A DNA stretch of 64,000 nt, taken from Eubacterium sp. GTDB lineage: Bacteria > Bacillota > Clostridia > Peptostreptococcales > Anaerovoracaceae. How positions within the stretch are numbered: the first letter of the stretch is position 1; every line of letters begins with the position of its first letter. Shown here one piece after another: positions 7,861-17,975 of this stretch. The position numbers were made by a program, and so were the translations under genes. The notes under the pieces are model-generated. The model searched no databases. It worked only from the letters and a program-made list of their open reading frames with translations, and was not told the origin of the DNA. Where the stretch lies: the NCBI GenBank assembly GCA_021769965.1, contig JAETRU010000001.1, forward strand, positions 141,822 to 205,821, given 5' to 3'.

Positions 7861-10622
7861 TGATTCTCCACTTCATTTTTCATTGCGGCCAGCTCGTCTT
7901 CACTGAGAAGGACCTGTCTCGGCCTGCTGCCGTCCTGCGGACCGACGATGCCTCTGGCTTCCATCATGTCCACGATCCTTGCCGCTCTGTTATATCCTAT
8001 TCTGAAACGGCGCTGCAGCATGGATACAGACGCCTGTCCGGCGCTGACCACGCATTCGATAGCATCCTGCAGCAGCTCATCTCCGTCGTCATCCTTTCCC
8101 GCGGGCAGGTTGCCCTTTTCAATGGTGTTCATTACATCACCGGCATATTCGGTTTCCGGTACCTGTCCTTTCACGTATTCGATGACGTTATGTACTTCTG
8201 CGTCAGAAACAAAGGCGCCCTGAACGCGCACCGGCTTGCCCATGCCAAGCGGATTAAAGAGCATGTCGCCCTTTCCCACCAGCTTTTCCGCGCCGGACAT
8301 GTCAAGAATAGTCCGGGAGTCAAACTGGGATGACACGGCAAAAGCGATCCTGGACGGAATATTTGCTTTGATCACGCCGGTAATGATATCCACAGACGGT
8401 CTCTGTGTCGCAACGATCAAATGCATTCCGGCAGCTCTCGCCATCTGCGCCAGACGGCAGATGGATTCCTCTACCTGCGACGGCGCCGCCATCATCAGGT
8501 CCGCCAGTTCGTCTATAATGATGACGATCTGCGGCATGATCTGATCCGTTTCACCAGAAAGCCGCATGGTATCATTATAGCTTTCCAGATCTCTGACCTG
8601 ATTTTCCGCAAATTTCTTATACCTGTCTGTCATCTCCGCGACAGCCCAGTTAAGGGCCGCGGCAGCCTTGGCCGGTTCTGTTACCACAGGGATCAGCAAA
8701 TGCGGTATGCCGTTATAGTTGCCCAGCTCTACCACTTTCGGGTCGATGAGAACCAGTTTGACCTCATCCGGATCCGCTTTGTACAGGATACTGGTGATGA
8801 TGCTGTTGATGCACACGCTCTTGCCGGAACCTGTGGATCCGGCGATCAAAAGATGCGGCATCCCCTTCAGATCTGCCACGATGGCTTTGCCCGCGATGTC
8901 CTTGCCAACGGCAAAGGTGATCTTGGACTTGGCTGATTTGAATTCCTGTGAATCGATGATCTCCTGCAGAGTGACCATGTTGATCTTATCGTTTTCCACC
9001 TCGATGCCGACCGCCGCTTTACCCGGGATCGGAGCTTCGATACGGATACTCTTGGCCTCCAGATTCAAAGCGATATCATCTGCCAGGCGGACGATGCTGT
9101 TAACCTTAACTCCTACATTAGGCTGAATCTCGTACCTTGTAATGGCCGGTCCCTGTGTTACCTGGATGACTCTGGCATCCACATGGAAATTCTGCAGCGT
9201 TTCTTCCAGTTTCGCCGCCTTCATCTTCAGGTTGATGTTGATGTTTCCTTTGTTGACCGGTTTCGGCTTGTTCAGCAGACTGATCGGCGGTTTTTTGTAC
9301 TGGGTGACGGAAGTCTGCATAGCCACCTGGTCCGGATCCAATGTGATGGAACTGGCTTCCTTTTTAGTCAGTTTTGCCGGTTCCTCTGTACGGATCACGC
9401 CGGGAATATCGCTGGCAGACCTGCCGCCGGTACTTACGTCTTCGCTTCTGTAGACTGGCTTTGCCGTGCCGGTATTTCTATCTGCTTTTACGAAGGTATT
9501 TTCCACACTCCCCAGACCTCTGTCCGCAGGTGCCGTATGACTGTGTCCGTCCAGACCGTAGCCGCCGCCGTAATCGATCTGGCCGTCCAGACCGCGGCCG
9601 GCGCCGTAATCCGTCTTGGTTTCAAGTCCATAGCCGCTGCTTTTTGCTGTGCCGTCAAGGCCAAAGCCTCCGGCAGCAGCATCCGGCGCGGATGTCTTTG
9701 TCTTTTTGCCGTCTGATTTATCTGATGAAAAGAGGCTGTTGTCACTCATGTACTCCAGCACTTTATTTTTCTTTGACTTCGCGCTGTGTCTTCCGCTCTT
9801 CTCCGCATCGCGGCCCAGAGGGCCTTCGTCGTCGTAAGGCGTGATGATCTTGATATCTCTTCCATCTGCCAGCATAGACAGCTGGGTCCCTGCTTCCGTT
9901 TGTCTTTTCTTTGCCGCAGGCACAGCGTCTGACTGATCCGGCTCTGTTTCAAAGGGCGAATCCTCAGCTTTGAGTTTTTCCTTCAGCAGCTTGTGTTCCT
10001 CCGCTTTGCCAGCGATCTTTTCAATGCCCCGGGATACCGGCGTATTGATGACCAGTAGCAGGCAGACGATGATGACTACGATAGAAAACACATACAGTCC
10101 TACCATACCCACAGTCTTGACCAGAAAAGTTCCCACGGTCATGCCGAAAAAGCCGCCGCCCTGCAGATGGACGCCTTTTTCATAAAAATCAGCGAAATCG
10201 TAAGCCAGCTCCGCGCTGTCGATATAACGTCCTGAATTAACAAGACACAGCATCAGAAGCACCAGAAAGGCCATGCAAAACGATTTACCGCTGATATGCA
10301 CTGTTTTATTGGCAAAAAGGAGCGCGCCGAAAACGGCCAGATACCATGGCAGCACCAGCCCCATCAGACCAAAAACGCCTTTGAGCGCGTCGCCGATCGT
10401 ATTGCCGAGTTCTCCCGCCGCGTGAAACTGAACAGCGGCAAACAGAAAGATCCCGACTGCGATGAAAATAACGCCCCAGATCTCGTCTATGACCCGTTTA
10501 TCGGCTTTACGGCGCGCCTGCATCTCCTGGATCTCGGCTCTCGCCTTTTCCTTTGCAGGATCCGCTTTCTTTTTATTTTTTGTGCCCGACGATCTGCCGG
10601 ACTTTTTCTTTTGTTGTGCCAA
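7857..10622 (-). CDS. ftsK: DNA translocase FtsK/SpoIIIE
   Basis: The 921-residue septal DNA pump clears chromosome ends from the division or sporulation septum. About four membrane segments (residues 50-195) follow a Lys-rich N-terminus. A low-complexity linker rich in Gly, Asp and Tyr spans about 210-430 and is longer than in B. subtilis SpoIIIE. The motor contains Walker [10 protein letters not shown] near residue 590 and Walker [13 protein letters not shown]. The gamma winged-helix that reads KOPS/SRS sequences is at about 850-915. Both FtsK and SpoIIIE roles are possible in a spore-former. The gene is coupled to rimO. Confidence 0.96.
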   Translation of the reverse strand: MAQQKKKSGRSSGTKNKKKADPAKEKARAEIQEMQARRKADKRVIDEIWGVIFIAVGIFLFAAVQFHAAGELGNTIGDALKGVFGLMGLVLPWYLAVFGALLFANKTVHISGKSFCMAFLVLLMLCLVNSGRYIDSAELAYDFADFYEKGVHLQGGGFFGMTVGTFLVKTVGMVGLYVFSIVVIIVCLLLVINTPVSRGIEKIAGKAEEHKLLKEKLKAEDSPFETEPDQSDAVPAAKKRQTEAGTQLSMLADGRDIKIITPYDDEGPLGRDAEKSGRHSAKSKKNKVLEYMSDNSLFSSDKSDGKKTKTSAPDAAAGGFGLDGTAKSSGYGLETKTDYGAGRGLDGQIDYGGGYGLDGHSHTAPADRGLGSVENTFVKADRNTGTAKPVYRSEDVSTGGRSASDIPGVIRTEEPAKLTKKEASSITLDPDQVAMQTSVTQYKKPPISLLNKPKPVNKGNININLKMKAAKLEETLQNFHVDARVIQVTQGPAITRYEIQPNVGVKVNSIVRLADDIALNLEAKSIRIEAPIPGKAAVGIEVENDKINMVTLQEIIDSQEFKSAKSKITFAVGKDIAGKAIVADLKGMPHLLIAGSTGSGKSVCINSIITSILYKADPDEVKLVLIDPKVVELGNYNGIPHLLIPVVTEPAKAAAALNWAVAEMTDRYKKFAENQVRDLESYNDTMRLSGETDQIMPQIVIIIDELADLMMAAPSQVEESICRLAQMARAAGMHLIVATQRPSVDIITGVIKANIPSRIAFAVSSQFDSRTILDMSGAEKLVGKGDMLFNPLGMGKPVRVQGAFVSDAEVHNVIEYVKGQVPETEYAGDVMNTIEKGNLPAGKDDDGDELLQDAIECVVSAGQASVSMLQRRFRIGYNRAARIVDMMEARGIVGPQDGSRPRQVLLSEDELAAMKNEVENQ

Positions 10623-10630
10623 TCGTTAAC

Positions 10631-11467
10631 TTACCTCCCCAAAAATCCGTAGGCGATGGTGAAAATTCCAAGCGCCCAGACATAATAGGAAAAATAGCTC
10701 AGCTTTTTCTTTGATACGATCCGGATCATAGTCTTGATAGCAATGAAACCGGATACAGCCGCTACTGCCATGCCTGCCAGGATCGGTCCGAAAACCTGCG
10801 GATCAACGCCCTCTTTGACAGCGTCCGGCAGTTCCAGCACCACAGATCCTAAAATGGACGGGATCGAAATGAGAAACGCGAACTTGACCGCAAAAGGACG
10901 CTGCAGGCCGGTGGTAAGGCCACCCACCAGAGTGGATCCCGAACGGGAAATACCCGGATAGATGGCAATCCCCTGCAGGACACCGATGAACACGGCATTC
11001 CGGAAATTCATCTTTTCTATGTTCTTATGCGCTGACCCCATTCTTTCAGCCAGAAACATGAGAACACCGGTGATCAGAAAACCTATGCCGATCGCTGTCA
11101 GAGACAGATACATGCCTTCAAAAATATCGTTGAACAGCAGACCGATCAAAGCTGTAGGTATAGTGGCCACGATGATCATGACCCCAAGCTTTCGTACCGG
11201 ACGTTCCGCCAGGCGAAGGCCTTTCCCCGTGCACAGGTCTTTAATGGTCAGCGCCAGTTCCACTAGCAGCTCACAGATGTCCCGCCAGTAGATGATGAAC
11301 ACGGATACCAGTGTACCCACATGGAGCAGCACTGTGAACAACAGCACCTTATCCCCCCTGATTTCAAAAATATTCTGCAGCAGCGCCAGGTGGCCTGAGC
11401 TGCTGATAGGCAGGAACTCTGCCAGTCCCTGCACCAGGCCTAAAATAACCGCTTCAAGATAACCCAA
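10631..11467 (-). CDS. uppP: Undecaprenyl-diphosphatase
   Basis: This 278-residue polytopic membrane protein of the BacA/UppP family dephosphorylates undecaprenyl pyrophosphate to recycle the lipid carrier for cell-wall synthesis; extra copies give bacitracin tolerance. The two catalytic motifs are present: GLAEFLPISSSGHL near the N-terminus and GISRSGSTLVGG near residue 170. Length is normal. ftsK follows 8 bases downstream on the same strand, and asd lies 12 bases upstream, so all three may share a transcript. Confidence 0.96.
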   Translation of the reverse strand: MGYLEAVILGLVQGLAEFLPISSSGHLALLQNIFEIRGDKVLLFTVLLHVGTLVSVFIIYWRDICELLVELALTIKDLCTGKGLRLAERPVRKLGVMIIVATIPTALIGLLFNDIFEGMYLSLTAIGIGFLITGVLMFLAERMGSAHKNIEKMNFRNAVFIGVLQGIAIYPGISRSGSTLVGGLTTGLQRPFAVKFAFLISIPSILGSVVLELPDAVKEGVDPQVFGPILAGMAVAAVSGFIAIKTMIRIVSKKKLSYFSYYVWALGIFTIAYGFLGR

Positions 11468-11479
11468 TTGTCTTTCCCC

Positions 11480-12580
11480 CTATTTGCTCTCGATAAAGCC
11501 TTTTTCTACCAGAGATTCCGCGCAGAGCACAGCACCGCCTGCAGCGCCCCTTACAGTATTATGCGCAAGTCCGATGAATTTAAAATCATAGACTGTATCT
11601 TCTCTCAGACGACCGATGGAAACGCCGAAACCGTTTTCACAGTTCACATCCAGTTTGACCTGAGGTCTGTCATCCTCTTCCATGTAATGAATGAACTGCT
11701 TCGGCGCGTTAGGAAGCTCTGCCTCCTGCGGAAATCCCTTGAAGTTCTTCAGCTTTTCGATCAGCTGCTCCTTCGTCGGTTTTTTTCTGAATTTGATGAA
11801 TACCGCAGCCGTATGTCCGTCCAGAACCGGAACTCTAACGCACTGACATGTGATCACAGGTTCCTGCGCCTTAACGATAACGCCCTGCGCCTCGTCGATA
11901 TGTCCCAGGATACGCAGAGGCTCCAGCTCGCTCTTTTCTTCTTCCCCGCCGATGTACGGAATGATATTCTCTACCATTTCCGGCCAGTCAGCAAAGGTCT
12001 TGCCGGCTCCGGAGATGGCCTGATAAGTAGTTACCACCAGCTCATATGGTTCGTATTCCGCCCATGCGGCCAGCGCCGGAACATAGCCCTGAATGGAGCA
12101 GTTCGGCTTAACAGCGATAAAGCCCCGCTTCGTTCCCAGTCTCTTCTTCTGATACTGGATCACGTCAAAGTGGCCGATGTTGATCTCAGGAACCACCATC
12201 GGTACATCCGGCGTCCATCTGTGCGCGCTGTTATTGGAAACGACCGGAGTCTCCGTCTTTGCGTAAGCTTCTTCAATGGCCTTGATCTCATCCTTTGACA
12301 TATCCACTGCGCTGAACACGAAATCTACAGTAGATGCCACGTTTTCCACATCGCTGACGTCCATAACTTTAATATTCTTAACCTTTTCCGGCATCGGCGC
12401 AGTCATCTTCCATCTGCCGCCTACGGCTTCTTCATAGGTTTTGCCGGCACTTCTGGCGCTTGCCGCGATGGTAGTGACCTCAAACCACGGGTGATCTTCA
12501 AGCAGAGAAATGAATCTCTGTCCAACCATACCCGTACCTCCTAAGATGCCGACTTTTAACTTCTTTTCCAACTGTTTCAT
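11480..12580 (-). CDS. asd: Aspartate-semialdehyde dehydrogenase (archaeal/fungal-like subtype)
   Basis: The 366-residue NADPH enzyme reduces aspartyl phosphate to aspartate semialdehyde, the branch point to lysine/diaminopimelate, threonine and methionine. An N-terminal nucleotide fold (GILGGTGMVGQRF) is followed by the catalytic cysteine in KPNCSIQG and the late motif GHTAAVFIKF. The length and the AVKPNCSIQ context match the subtype common in archaea and some Clostridia rather than the enterobacterial Asd. dapA, the next pathway step, lies 1.7 kb away on the opposite strand. Confidence 0.94.
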   Translation of the reverse strand: MKQLEKKLKVGILGGTGMVGQRFISLLEDHPWFEVTTIAASARSAGKTYEEAVGGRWKMTAPMPEKVKNIKVMDVSDVENVASTVDFVFSAVDMSKDEIKAIEEAYAKTETPVVSNNSAHRWTPDVPMVVPEINIGHFDVIQYQKKRLGTKRGFIAVKPNCSIQGYVPALAAWAEYEPYELVVTTYQAISGAGKTFADWPEMVENIIPYIGGEEEKSELEPLRILGHIDEAQGVIVKAQEPVITCQCVRVPVLDGHTAAVFIKFRKKPTKEQLIEKLKNFKGFPQEAELPNAPKQFIHYMEEDDRPQVKLDVNCENGFGVSIGRLREDTVYDFKFIGLAHNTVRGAAGGAVLCAESLVEKGFIESK

Positions 12581-12698
12581 GGATCTATCTCCTTTACATT
12601 ATTTTACTGTATTCAGGCAAGCCCGCCCTTCTGAGGCAAAGGCATGCCATATCATTTTATTTTACCATCTTCTGATTGACAATTCAACAAAAATAGGA

Positions 12699-12738
12699 AG
12701 AATGGAACAGGTAAATTTCCCGCTCCATTCTCGTTTTT
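12699..12738. terminator. Terminator hairpin between asd and ATP-grasp gene
   Basis: An 8-bp stem (12699-12706 with 12724-12731) encloses a 17-base loop. A T-run follows on the plus strand and a weaker T-rich stretch on the minus strand. It lies just beyond the stop of the minus-strand ATP-grasp gene at 12740. Confidence 0.5.
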
Positions 12739-12739
12739 T

Positions 12740-14176
12740 CTATTCTTTTTCACTGAGTTTGTCCTTAAAAGCCTTATCCAGCTTGTAGCACCTGTTGACC
12801 GCGGATTTTTCCACTTTCTTCAGAGTTTTCATATTTACCTTCAGGGTGTGCATCGTCACGCAGCCAAAAAACGCATGCTCGCCGATTCGTACAATGGAAT
12901 CCGGCAGTTCCACTTCCTTCAGTTCCTTGTGATAAGCAAACGCATAAGGTCCTACCTCCGTTACAGGCTTGCCCTGGATCTGCGCGGGTACGCAGATCTT
13001 CGACTTCTCTGTTCCCATTTTCGTAATGACGATATGGTCATGGTACTCATCATAGTCAAATTCCCGCGTGATCCTTTTGCGCTTGAATTTCCGAAGAACA
13101 TAATAGTCCAGGATCTTTTCCGTCATGTCTCCGAATACCGGTCCTGTCAAAACCTGATGCATGCGCAGGTCTCCGCCGAAATTAGCTTCTATGATCTCCG
13201 CTTCATTCTCATCATCTATGGCGATGTCCCAGGAGATCAGCTTGATCTTAGGAATATCATAGTGAGCGCGTTCTGCCGCCGCAAGCACATTATCAAAGCA
13301 CGGTACGCTGTCAAAGCCTCCTTCTCCCAGCTTTATACCGGATGGGAGTTCTGAAATACGCTGTCTGTCGATATTCAGAGCCCACGGAAGAACGCTCCCG
13401 TCAAGATTGACGCCGATCAGACAGCCGCCATGTTTATAGTTGTCTACTCTTACACTGGGAGCTCCTACTTTGATCAGCGCTGCCAGCGGAATAAACTTTC
13501 CTTTGTACATAAATGTGGTCAGTCTTACCGTGTTTACAGTGCTCTGGTTAAGCTTTGCCATTTCAGGATGCTGGTGGATCGCCTTCTGAACAACGAAAAG
13601 CTGCCCTTTCTTTCGGAATACTTTCTTCAGTTCTTCTGGTGTGGACGATGAAAAAAATTCAACTCCTTTGCCCCCGGCCATGCCGCTCGGCTTAACTACG
13701 ATCTCTCTGCCGCCGTCAAGTACACTCATGCAGAGCGCGATAGCTTCCCGCTCTTCGATCCTTCGAAAATCACCATTATAATAAATTCCTTCTACCCTTC
13801 TCACAATTGTCTCGGGCTGCTTTGCGCCTGTGATCAGTTTAGGCAGGTAGGCCTTATTCTGAAAAGCCGTGCAATACTTTTCCGGGGCTGTAAACGGTCT
13901 GATAAAGAATTTAGTAAAATAATGAGGTACATACCGCGGATCAAAAATGCCCGATCTGTTATAAAATGTCTGGAAAGCAGTGTAATCGATTTTTCCCATG
14001 AATTCGTATTTCTTCCAAAACGCGTCGATCTGCTGTTTCTGCTCTTCACTCAGGGCCTGATCATCTGACAGCGCATAAAACTTTTCTTCTTTCTTTGCGA
14101 TATTCAGTACTGCGTCCCATTCTTTCTGTTCAATTTCCAAGTTTCTTTTTCTTATTTTATAATCCAGTATGTCCAT
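12740..14176 (-). CDS. ATP-grasp protein (sugar-transfer-associated type) with C-terminal leucine-rich-repeat tail
   Basis: This 478-residue protein has an ATP-grasp core (about 100-370) resembling the family found in polysaccharide and teichuronic-type gene clusters: VVKPSGMAGGKGVEFF (ATP-binding loop), STVNTVRLTTFMYKG, GGCLIGVNLDGSV, and WDIAIDDENEAEIIEANFGGD with metal-binding acidic and Asn residues. Residues about 385-475 form a short BspA/LRR_5-type repeat (PVTEVGPYAFAYHKELKEVELPDSIVRIGEHAFFGC), unusual on such an enzyme. No signal peptide or membrane segment is seen, so it is probably cytoplasmic. It is single, divergent from dapA. Acceptor and substrate are unknown. Confidence 0.7.
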   Translation of the reverse strand: MDILDYKIRKRNLEIEQKEWDAVLNIAKKEEKFYALSDDQALSEEQKQQIDAFWKKYEFMGKIDYTAFQTFYNRSGIFDPRYVPHYFTKFFIRPFTAPEKYCTAFQNKAYLPKLITGAKQPETIVRRVEGIYYNGDFRRIEEREAIALCMSVLDGGREIVVKPSGMAGGKGVEFFSSSTPEELKKVFRKKGQLFVVQKAIHQHPEMAKLNQSTVNTVRLTTFMYKGKFIPLAALIKVGAPSVRVDNYKHGGCLIGVNLDGSVLPWALNIDRQRISELPSGIKLGEGGFDSVPCFDNVLAAAERAHYDIPKIKLISWDIAIDDENEAEIIEANFGGDLRMHQVLTGPVFGDMTEKILDYYVLRKFKRKRITREFDYDEYHDHIVITKMGTEKSKICVPAQIQGKPVTEVGPYAFAYHKELKEVELPDSIVRIGEHAFFGCVTMHTLKVNMKTLKKVEKSAVNRCYKLDKAFKDKLSEKE

Positions 14177-14306
14177 CTTAATTCCTTTCTTTAACTATAT
14201 TTTAAATTATTGTAATACGCATACGGAAATTTGGCAACATCCATTCTCAAAAATTAACAAAAAAACTTTTTCTGAATACTATAAGTAAAAAAGAAAGGAG
14301 CTCTTT

Positions 14307-15194
14307 ATGTCAATATTCAAAGGTTCCGGTGTAGCTCTGGTTACACCCTTCAAGGAAGGCCGCATAGATTATGATGCCCTGGAACGGCTTATCGAGTGGC
14401 ATATCCAGTCAGGTACCGATGCCATCATTTCCTGCGGCACTACCGGCGAAGCATCCACGCTAAGTTCTGTAGAAAAGCTGTCCCTTGTGGAATTTACCGT
14501 GGCAAAAGCAGCCGGCCGGATACCGGTCATTGCCGGCGCGGGCAGTAATGATACGGCGCAGTCCATGTATCTGGCAAAGGAATTCCAGTACGCCGGCGCA
14601 GACGGACTACTGGTAGTGACGCCGTATTACAACAAAGCCACGCAGAAAGGGCTGATCCGCCATTACAATATGATCGCAGATTATACTGATCTGCCGATGA
14701 TACTTTATTCTGTTAAAAGCCGTACCGGCGTCAACATTCTGCCGGAGACAGTGAAGGAACTGTCAAAACACCCCAACATCTGCGCCATCAAAGAAGCCAG
14801 CGGCGATATCGCCCAGATCTGCGAGATCGCCTCTCTGACTGCGGGCAGCGGCTTTGATATCTATTCCGGTAATGACGATCAGACCATTTCTATCATGTCC
14901 ATAGGCGGTATCGGCTGTATCTCTACCGCAGCCAATATCATTCCTGCCGATTATCACCAGATGACAACAGATTTTCTAAAGGGAAGACATAAGTCCGCTG
15001 TCACCCTGCAGCTGAAAATGATACCGCTGATCAGGGCTCTCTTCAGCGAAGTGAACCCTATACCTGTCAAAGCGGCGCTTAATATGATGGGCTATATCGA
15101 AAAAGAATACAGACTGCCCATGTGTGAGCCGGAAAACAGGACCCTGTATCTCCTCTGCGATACACTCACGCGCTACGGTATCTCTGTCAAATAG
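14307..15194 (+). CDS. dapA: 4-hydroxy-tetrahydrodipicolinate synthase
   Basis: The 295-residue class I aldolase condenses pyruvate with aspartate semialdehyde, the first committed step to diaminopimelate and lysine, and in spore-formers to dipicolinate. Visible residues are GTTGEASTLS (phosphate/ASA loop), the catalytic Tyr in VVTPYYNKAT, and the Schiff-base Lys in CAIKEASGD. AGAAAGGAG lies 7 bases before the ATG. It is the only long plus-strand gene in the backbone part of the window and is divergent from the ATP-grasp gene. Confidence 0.95.
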   Translation: MSIFKGSGVALVTPFKEGRIDYDALERLIEWHIQSGTDAIISCGTTGEASTLSSVEKLSLVEFTVAKAAGRIPVIAGAGSNDTAQSMYLAKEFQYAGADGLLVVTPYYNKATQKGLIRHYNMIADYTDLPMILYSVKSRTGVNILPETVKELSKHPNICAIKEASGDIAQICEIASLTAGSGFDIYSGNDDQTISIMSIGGIGCISTAANIIPADYHQMTTDFLKGRHKSAVTLQLKMIPLIRALFSEVNPIPVKAALNMMGYIEKEYRLPMCEPENRTLYLLCDTLTRYGISVK

Positions 15195-15224
15195 CCTTAT
15201 CCTTACATCCGGGCGCGCCACGAA

Positions 15225-15255
15225 AAAAGAGCAGTTCGATACAAACTGCTCTTTT
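15225..15255. terminator. Bidirectional terminator between dapA and rpmF
   Basis: A perfect 12-bp stem (15225-15236 with 15244-15255) has a 7-base loop and A/T runs on both outer sides. It can end dapA transcripts (plus) and rpmF transcripts (minus); the genes converge here. Confidence 0.88.
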
Positions 15256-15279
15256 ACATGCTTTGAAAATTTCTTAAAG

Positions 15280-15456
15280 CTATTCAGCTACAACTTCCCT
15301 GCCGTCATAATAGTTGCAATTAGGGCATACTCTGTGCGGAAGTTTCGGCTCGTGACACTGCGGACAGATAGAAATTCCCGGTAATGATTTCTTCATGTTC
15401 GGAGATCTTCTCTTGTCTCTTCTAGCCTTAGATGTTTTCCTCTTTGGAACTGCCAT
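15280..15456 (-). CDS. rpmF: 50S ribosomal protein L32
   Basis: The 58-residue basic product begins [18 protein letters not shown], the L32 signature, and carries a zinc-ribbon pair CPQC and CPNC (residues 31-34 and 44-47). It is the four-cysteine, zinc-binding form of L32. A strong GGAGG precedes the ATG at 15456. In many Clostridia a YceD/DUF177 gene sits between ackA and rpmF; here only a 98-base AT-rich gap is present. Confidence 0.95.
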   Translation of the reverse strand: MAVPKRKTSKARRDKRRSPNMKKSLPGISICPQCHEPKLPHRVCPNCNYYDGREVVAE

Positions 15457-15554
15457 TGTCTACACCTCCTCTGTTCTCGATTCGATTCTATATTAAACAA
15501 ATTTAATAATCGTCAACTTCTAAAGTATATACGCAAATCCCAAGAATGTCAACA

Positions 15555-16760
15555 TTATTTTCTGATTTTCTTAACAATGTTGTAAGTATCTCTTGCGATC
15601 ATCAGCTCTTCGTTGGTCGGGATCAGCAGGAGCTTAACCTTGGAATCCTCAGTGGAAACGATAGTTTCCTGACCTCTTACTTTGTTCTTGATGATATCCA
15701 GCTTGATGCCCAGATTACCCAGATCTGTGCAGATCAGCTCTCTCATGTTCACATCGTTCTCGCCAACGCCTGCGGTAAAGATGATAGCGTCTACGCCGTT
15801 CATTTCAGCAATGTAAGCGCCGATGTAGAATCTTACCTTCTTAGCGAAGATCTTCAAAGCCAGAGCCGCTCTTTCGTTTCCTTCTGCTACAGCTTCCTCA
15901 AGGTCTCTGAAATCGCTGGATACGCCGGAAATGCCCAGAACGCCGGACTGTTTGTTTAAGATCTCGTTGGCTTTGCCCTGCGGCAGGTTTTCCTTCTCTC
16001 TGATATAAGTAACGATAGCCGGGTCAATATCTCCGCAGCGGGTACCCATAACCAGACCCTCAAGCGGTGTAAAGCCCATGGAAGTATCGATACATCTGCC
16101 GTGTTTGATAGCGGATACAGACGCGCCGTTGCCCAGATGACAGGTGATCAGCTTCAGGTCATTGATATTGACATTGAGCATGGAAGCTGCTCTCTGTGCC
16201 ACGTATTTATGAGAAGTTCCGTGGAAGCCGTATCTTCTGATGCCGTGCTTTTCATAATATTCATAAGGAATCGCGTACAGATAGGATTCCGGCGGCATAG
16301 TCTGATGGAATGCTGTATCAAATACGCCGACCATCGGTGTGTTCGGCATCAGCTCCTGGCAGGCCGCGATACCGTATAAGTTCGGTGTATTGTGCAACGG
16401 AGCCAGCTCTACACATTCCTCCAGCGCTGCGATAACCGCATCGTTGATCAGTACGGACTCTGCGAATTTTTCGCCTGCGTGCACAACTCTGTGGCCTACT
16501 GCGCCGATCTCATCCATAGAGCTTACAACGCCGTATTCAGGATTCTGTACTGCATCCAGAACCTGTGCGATAGCGTCCTTGTGATCCTTCATAGGCACTT
16601 CCTTCTTGATCTTGTCCATGCCGATCTTCTCGTGTGTGATCACAGAACCATCCATACCGATTCTTTCAACCAGACCTTTGGCCAACAGTGTCTCTGTCTC
16701 CATATCCAGTACCTGATACTTTAATGAAGAGCTTCCGCAATTTACTACTAATACTTTCAT
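15555..16760 (-). CDS. ackA: Acetate kinase
   Basis: The 401-residue enzyme interconverts acetyl phosphate + ADP and acetate + ATP, the energy-yielding end of anaerobic acetate formation. ASKHA-fold signatures are [11 protein letters not shown] (N-terminal phosphate loop), [31 protein letters not shown] and [11 protein letters not shown]. Length is standard. No phosphotransacetylase gene is adjacent. It has its own promoter and ends before rpmF. Confidence 0.97.
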   Translation of the reverse strand: MKVLVVNCGSSSLKYQVLDMETETLLAKGLVERIGMDGSVITHEKIGMDKIKKEVPMKDHKDAIAQVLDAVQNPEYGVVSSMDEIGAVGHRVVHAGEKFAESVLINDAVIAALEECVELAPLHNTPNLYGIAACQELMPNTPMVGVFDTAFHQTMPPESYLYAIPYEYYEKHGIRRYGFHGTSHKYVAQRAASMLNVNINDLKLITCHLGNGASVSAIKHGRCIDTSMGFTPLEGLVMGTRCGDIDPAIVTYIREKENLPQGKANEILNKQSGVLGISGVSSDFRDLEEAVAEGNERAALALKIFAKKVRFYIGAYIAEMNGVDAIIFTAGVGENDVNMRELICTDLGNLGIKLDIIKNKVRGQETIVSTEDSKVKLLLIPTNEELMIARDTYNIVKKIRK

Positions 16761-16821
16761 TCTAATCCTCCATATTTCATGAAATTCTATATCTGCTTTT
16801 ATCTGGTATAACGCCTATAAA

Positions 16822-16850
16822 ATTATACACCCTGAATCAGGGAAAATCAA
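16822..16850 (-). promoter_or_regulatory. ackA promoter
   Basis: On the minus strand TTGATT (16850-16845), a 17-base spacer and TATAAT (16827-16822) form a near-consensus promoter. The -35 box overlaps the last codons of the upstream tmcAL gene (stop at 16847). Confidence 0.8.
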
Positions 16851-17968
16851 GGGATTTTTAAGGGTTTTGGCCCTTTAACATAATCTGAGCAGCTGTAAAG
16901 GTCTCTGCCCGTAAGCAGATTATATATGTCAGAGGCCAGAATGTCCTTTTCCAGGGTATCCCGTATCTGCGGGTACTCCCGCAGCCCCCTGTTCACGTTG
17001 GTGATCAAGGGAAGTCCGGCGCACTTCTGCTTCTTCACGTCCCGCAGAAACGCCGCGCCGGTTTCGTCAAAGGCAAGCACTCTGATATACAGCTGCGCCT
17101 GATTCACGCTGCGCCTGTCGATACCCAGCAGAGTCTGGGCCAGCATCCTCCTTACTCTGGTATGGGTATACGCTTTGGATTTCAGCCTTGAGAGAAGCTC
17201 ATCCACAGAGGAAGCGTACCGTATCTCCTTCTTCAGCTTATCCGAAAGGCCTCCGCCTGCGGACAGGATCTCGTCCAGCGCCGGCAGATCCGTGCGCAGC
17301 ACTGCCGCTGCCGCCATCTGCCAGTATCCGCGCTGCCGCGCCTGCCACTTTTCCGGATCCGCCGCCATCAAAGCGCTGCGTATCTGTGAAGCTGAGCTGT
17401 GATGACCATCTCCCTGCCGTTTCATCGTCCACGGTTTCATCCTCTTCACGTGGCGAAGATATTCCACAGCAAGAATATTGTTAGGCTCCGAAACAGCCGC
17501 CAGATCCAGACCGCCTCCAAGCTGCGCTGCCGCTGCCTGCCTTGCCCGCGGAAAGGACATGCCCTCCTTCATCAAAACAGACACCTGGCGAAGCAGCTCC
17601 TCTTCATGGCGGGAGAGAAAATCCGCCGCAGTCTGCAGCATCTCAAGATCGCCGCTTTCACTGCCAAAAACAAGCCAGTCGACGCAGCCGAAGCCTTCCA
17701 GAACACCTACGCCGCCTCTGGCAAAAAACTCGGCGCTGCTGCACGCAAAGACAGCAGGCAGCTCGACCACTAAATTGACGCCGTTTTTTACGGCCTCCTC
17801 CGCCCGCGTCCACTTGTCGAAGGCAGCAGGCTCACCCCGCTGAACAAAACTGCCGCTCATGACAGCGATAACAGCCTCCGCTTCTAAAGCCTCTCTTGCC
17901 TCCTCTATCAAAAACTGATGTCCCTTATGAAAGGGATTAAACTCTGCAACGATTCCTATACTTTTCAT
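16847..17968 (-). CDS. tmcAL: tRNA(Met) cytidine acetate ligase (TmcAL)-type nucleotidyltransferase
   Basis: The 373-residue product begins with the nucleotidyltransferase motif IVAEFNPFHKGHQFLIEEA, including the ATP-binding HxGH, followed by GSFVQRGEPAAFDKWTRAE and VVELPAVFACSSAEFFA. These match TmcAL/YlbM, which makes N4-acetylcytidine at the wobble base of elongator tRNA(Met) from acetate and ATP. The neighbourhood of acetate kinase fits the acetate link. The frame is open to 17986, but that start would overlap ylbJ and has no ribosome site; ATG 17968 follows a weak GAGAT. Confidence 0.88.
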   Translation of the reverse strand: MKSIGIVAEFNPFHKGHQFLIEEAREALEAEAVIAVMSGSFVQRGEPAAFDKWTRAEEAVKNGVNLVVELPAVFACSSAEFFARGGVGVLEGFGCVDWLVFGSESGDLEMLQTAADFLSRHEEELLRQVSVLMKEGMSFPRARQAAAAQLGGGLDLAAVSEPNNILAVEYLRHVKRMKPWTMKRQGDGHHSSASQIRSALMAADPEKWQARQRGYWQMAAAAVLRTDLPALDEILSAGGGLSDKLKKEIRYASSVDELLSRLKSKAYTHTRVRRMLAQTLLGIDRRSVNQAQLYIRVLAFDETGAAFLRDVKKQKCAGLPLITNVNRGLREYPQIRDTLEKDILASDIYNLLTGRDLYSCSDYVKGPKPLKIP

Positions 17969-17975
17969 ATCTCTA

